Source: Sphingobacteriales bacterium | GTDB taxonomy: Bacteria; Bacteroidota; Bacteroidia; Chitinophagales; Chitinophagaceae | Reading direction: 5' to 3' | NCBI GenBank assembly: GCA_027484425.1 | Contig: JAIXSZ010000027.1 | Span: 1 to 64,000, forward strand | DNA: 64,000 nt | In this document: positions 62,379 to 64,000 of the stretch, one piece after another | How positions within the stretch are numbered: the first letter of the stretch is position 1 | Layout: the number at the start of each line of letters is the position of its first letter | Program-made: the position numbers and the translations under genes | The notes under the pieces: generated by a model | What the model saw: only the letters and a program-made list of their open reading frames with translations | Told to the model about the DNA's origin: nothing | Database searches by the model: none

Positions 62379-63245
62379 TTGAGGCAGGTACATTATATCA
62401 CAATAGCAGTAGCAATAATATTAATCGCTCTTTTATACTGGGGAGGCAACACAGTACCGCCAGCAAAAAAGCCAGCTGTCACACCCATGCAGCAGGCAGC
62501 AGCTAATGGTACTGGTTCCCAGGGCCCTAACACCATGAAGGCAGCCTCTTTTGACTCTATACTTACAGCGTCCCGTAAGCAACTACCCAAAACAGTAGCT
62601 GACTCTGTATTATTCATCGAAAACGAACTTGCAGCCATCCGTGACTCATCACGTATGGCTCTCGTTTTTTCTAAACTTTCAGGTATATGGGAGCGAAACA
62701 AACAATACCCTGTAGGAGTTTTTTATAGATCCAAGGCAGCAAAATTGGAAAGTTCAGAAAAAAAGCTCACCTTTGCAGCCCAATTATTTTTGGAACTACT
62801 GGAGCATGAAGGTAATCGCGCTATTCAACTCTGGGAAGCATCAGAAGCAATCAGTTGTTTGGAGTTGTCTTTAAAACTCGACTCTACCAGCGAAGAGGCA
62901 AAATTGGCAATGGCGTCCGCTTACATTCAGGGCACCGAACAACCAATGATAGGCGTACAAATGCTATTGGCTATCACTCGTGAAAAGCCTGATGATGTAC
63001 CAGCTAATATGCTTTTGGGACGAATGTCAATACAGTCAGCACAGTATGAAAAAGCCATAAAACGTTTTGAGACTGTACTGAAAATAGAGCCTAACAACAA
63101 AGAAGCTTTATACTTCCTTGCTCAGGCTTACGAAGAAACAGGTAATAAACAAAAAGCAATAGAGCTGCTGGAAAAATGCAAAATGGTTGTAAACAACCCC
63201 GAATTCAGCAGAGATATTGACCAACACATAAATTCATTAAAGTAA
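62379..63245 (+). CDS. Membrane-anchored tetratricopeptide repeat protein
   Basis: A 288-residue protein with an N-terminal membrane helix (YITIAVAIILIALLYW), a Pro/Ala-rich linker and a helical TPR domain. Recognisable repeats are IPAN-type units such as PANMLLGRMSIQSAQYEKAIKRFETVLKIEP and NKEALYFLAQAYEETGNKQKAIELLEKC. The start is a TTG at 62379, since no ATG lies near and the promoter is 17 bp upstream. TPR proteins bind other proteins; the partner is unknown. Between the HU gene and the COX24-like peptide, in an order I recall as common in this phylum. Confidence 0.85.
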   Translation: MRQVHYITIAVAIILIALLYWGGNTVPPAKKPAVTPMQQAAANGTGSQGPNTMKAASFDSILTASRKQLPKTVADSVLFIENELAAIRDSSRMALVFSKLSGIWERNKQYPVGVFYRSKAAKLESSEKKLTFAAQLFLELLEHEGNRAIQLWEASEAISCLELSLKLDSTSEEAKLAMASAYIQGTEQPMIGVQMLLAITREKPDDVPANMLLGRMSIQSAQYEKAIKRFETVLKIEPNNKEALYFLAQAYEETGNKQKAIELLEKCKMVVNNPEFSRDIDQHINSLK

Positions 63246-63263
63246 CTTTTAAAAACTCATATT

Positions 63264-63356
63264 ATGCCTTGTGGTAAGAAGAGGAAAAGACATAAAATAG
63301 CCACTCACAAACGTAAAAAACGTCTGAGAAAGAACCGTCATAAAAAGAATAAGTAG
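63264..63356 (+). CDS. AURKAIP1/COX24 domain small basic protein (probable ribosomal protein)
   Basis: A 30-residue, extremely basic peptide (MPCGKKRKRHKIATHKRKKR then LRKNRHKKNK). Length and sequence fit the tiny Bacteroidetes proteins annotated as AURKAIP1/COX24 domain proteins, related to mitochondrial mS38 and mycobacterial bS22, which sit in the small ribosomal subunit. Such genes are easily missed because they are short. It lies 18 bp after the TPR gene and about 160 bp before rng. No signal or membrane part. The role as a ribosomal protein is inferred from relatives. Confidence 0.85.
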   Translation: MPCGKKRKRHKIATHKRKKRLRKNRHKKNK

Positions 63357-63400
63357 GCTATTAATCCCACTGCTTCCTTACAAACGCTGCCGCATTTCTG

Positions 63401-63439
63401 CACATCGCCAGTACACATTTTTGTGCTGCCGGCGATGTG
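63401..63439 (+). terminator. Hairpin between the COX24-like gene and rng
   Basis: Outer stem CACATCGCC (63401-63409) / GGCGATGTG (63431-63439) around an inner CACA/TGTG hairpin with a T-rich loop. It could end the upstream transcript or form the rng leader. No clear T-run follows the outer stem. Confidence 0.5.
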
Positions 63440-63517
63440 TAGATTTATTACTACAGCCTTAAGGCCTCGCTGATACTATGGGGGCGATTGCAGCTGAAGC
63501 AGATTTGGTTGTTACCA

Positions 63518-64000
63518 ATGAATAAAGAACTTATTATTAATGCATCGGGGGAAGGTGTAGAGTTGGCGTTACTTGAAGACAAGAAACTAGTCGAGCTACA
63601 TTACGAACGAGGGCAAGGTCAATTTGCTGTGGGTGATATTCACCTCGGCAAAATAAAAAAACTTATGCCAGGTCTTAATGCAGTTTTTGTAGATGTAGGT
63701 TATGAAAAAGACGCATTTCTACATTACACCGACCTTAGCCCTAACCTACGATCTCTCATCAAGTTTACCAAATTGTGCATCGAAGGAAGTGCAAATTGGG
63801 GTGATGATTTTGGTAGGTTCAAAAACGAACCCGAAATTCTGAAGTCTGGAAAGATAACCGAAGTATTCAACGGTAAACCCGAAATACTTGTACAGGTTCT
63901 CAAAGAGCCCATTTCTTCCAAAGGACCAAGGCTTAGCTGCGAAATATCCCTTCCCGGTAGGTTTGTGGTGGTTACTCCATTTAATGATGTAGTGGCTATC
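63518..64000 (+). CDS. rng: Ribonuclease G/E family protein (partial, runs off the right edge)
   Basis: The first 161 codons of an RNase G, a 5'-end-dependent endoribonuclease in 16S rRNA processing and mRNA decay. The N-terminus is typical: KELIINASGEGVELALLEDKKLVELHYER, then the S1 domain with GDIHLGKIKKLMPGLNAVFVDVGYEKDAFLHYTDL, and later QVLKEPISSKGPRLSCEISLPGR. The family normally has about 500 residues, so roughly two thirds lies outside the window. The ATG at 63518 is the natural start. Confidence 0.93.
   Translation, partial: MNKELIINASGEGVELALLEDKKLVELHYERGQGQFAVGDIHLGKIKKLMPGLNAVFVDVGYEKDAFLHYTDLSPNLRSLIKFTKLCIEGSANWGDDFGRFKNEPEILKSGKITEVFNGKPEILVQVLKEPISSKGPRLSCEISLPGRFVVVTPFNDVVAI

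Overview
The window looks like a chromosomal stretch of a moderately AT-rich member of the Bacteroidetes, most like the Chitinophagaceae/Sphingobacteria group. The reasons are: three secreted proteins with type IX secretion (T9SS) C-terminal sorting domains; a TonB-dependent receptor with a small Cys-rich DUF6660-like partner; a DUF2795 protein; a tiny AURKAIP1/COX24-type basic peptide just before rng; promoters of the form TTTG/TTG...TAnnTTTG; and start codons that generally lack a Shine-Dalgarno sequence. No rRNA, tRNA, CRISPR array or intact transposase was recognised. The species is not identified.

Layout. 0-5 kb: the 5' part of a phage terminase small-subunit-like gene, then a large Ig-like T9SS adhesin flanked by two diverged copies of a REP-like repeat. 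5-9 kb: a PaiB-like flavin protein, a pirin, a MarR regulator with two candidate operators, a small membrane protein and a DinB-like protein. 9-11.4 kb: an MBOAT acyltransferase with an SGNH partner. 11.5-18.5 kb: a PagL-like outer membrane protein, queA, a second T9SS protein, and a MoxR-like AAA+ plus VWA pair. 18.6-22.7 kb: a secreted toxin-23-like protein and a DUF6660/HMA-like/TonB receptor module that probably handles a metal. 22.9-25.7 kb: rpsO-pnp. 25.8-29.3 kb: an accessory island with an RloA/RloB-type ATPase plus TOPRIM-like pair behind twin palindromes, then a striking array of 32-bp iterated elements running into an AAA_14/DUF4143 ATPase gene. 29.4 kb: a candidate small RNA on the minus strand. 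29.8-34 kb: an M3 peptidase, a thioredoxin-like protein and a multicopper oxidase with a T9SS tail. 34.2-38.5 kb: a glycan cluster (polytopic membrane protein, two NAD-dependent epimerases, a GT2). 38.6-46.9 kb: an Omp85-like barrel, a secreted protein, a VapBC-type pair, PadR-PspC, ctaA, another polytopic protein and a DUF4197 protein. 47-63.3 kb: mostly housekeeping genes (DUF349, SUI1, desaturase, rnz, serC, DUF502, RluA-type synthase, ybeY, DUF2795, uppP, queE, folD, PhyH, cytochrome/beta-propeller lipoprotein, GT4, HU, TPR, COX24-like peptide) ending in a partial rng.

How parts work together. queA and queE both serve queuosine synthesis. uppP, the GT2/GT4 enzymes and the epimerases serve envelope glycans. 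rpsO, pnp, rnz, ybeY, rng, the SUI1 factor and the COX24-like peptide concern RNA and ribosomes. The most promising candidates for less-described biology are the 32-bp iteron array, the RloAB-like pair with its twin palindromes, the small RNA, the metal module, and a set of promoters so close to start codons that the mRNAs may be leaderless. No computation or database search was run; family names come from recognised motifs and carry the stated confidence.
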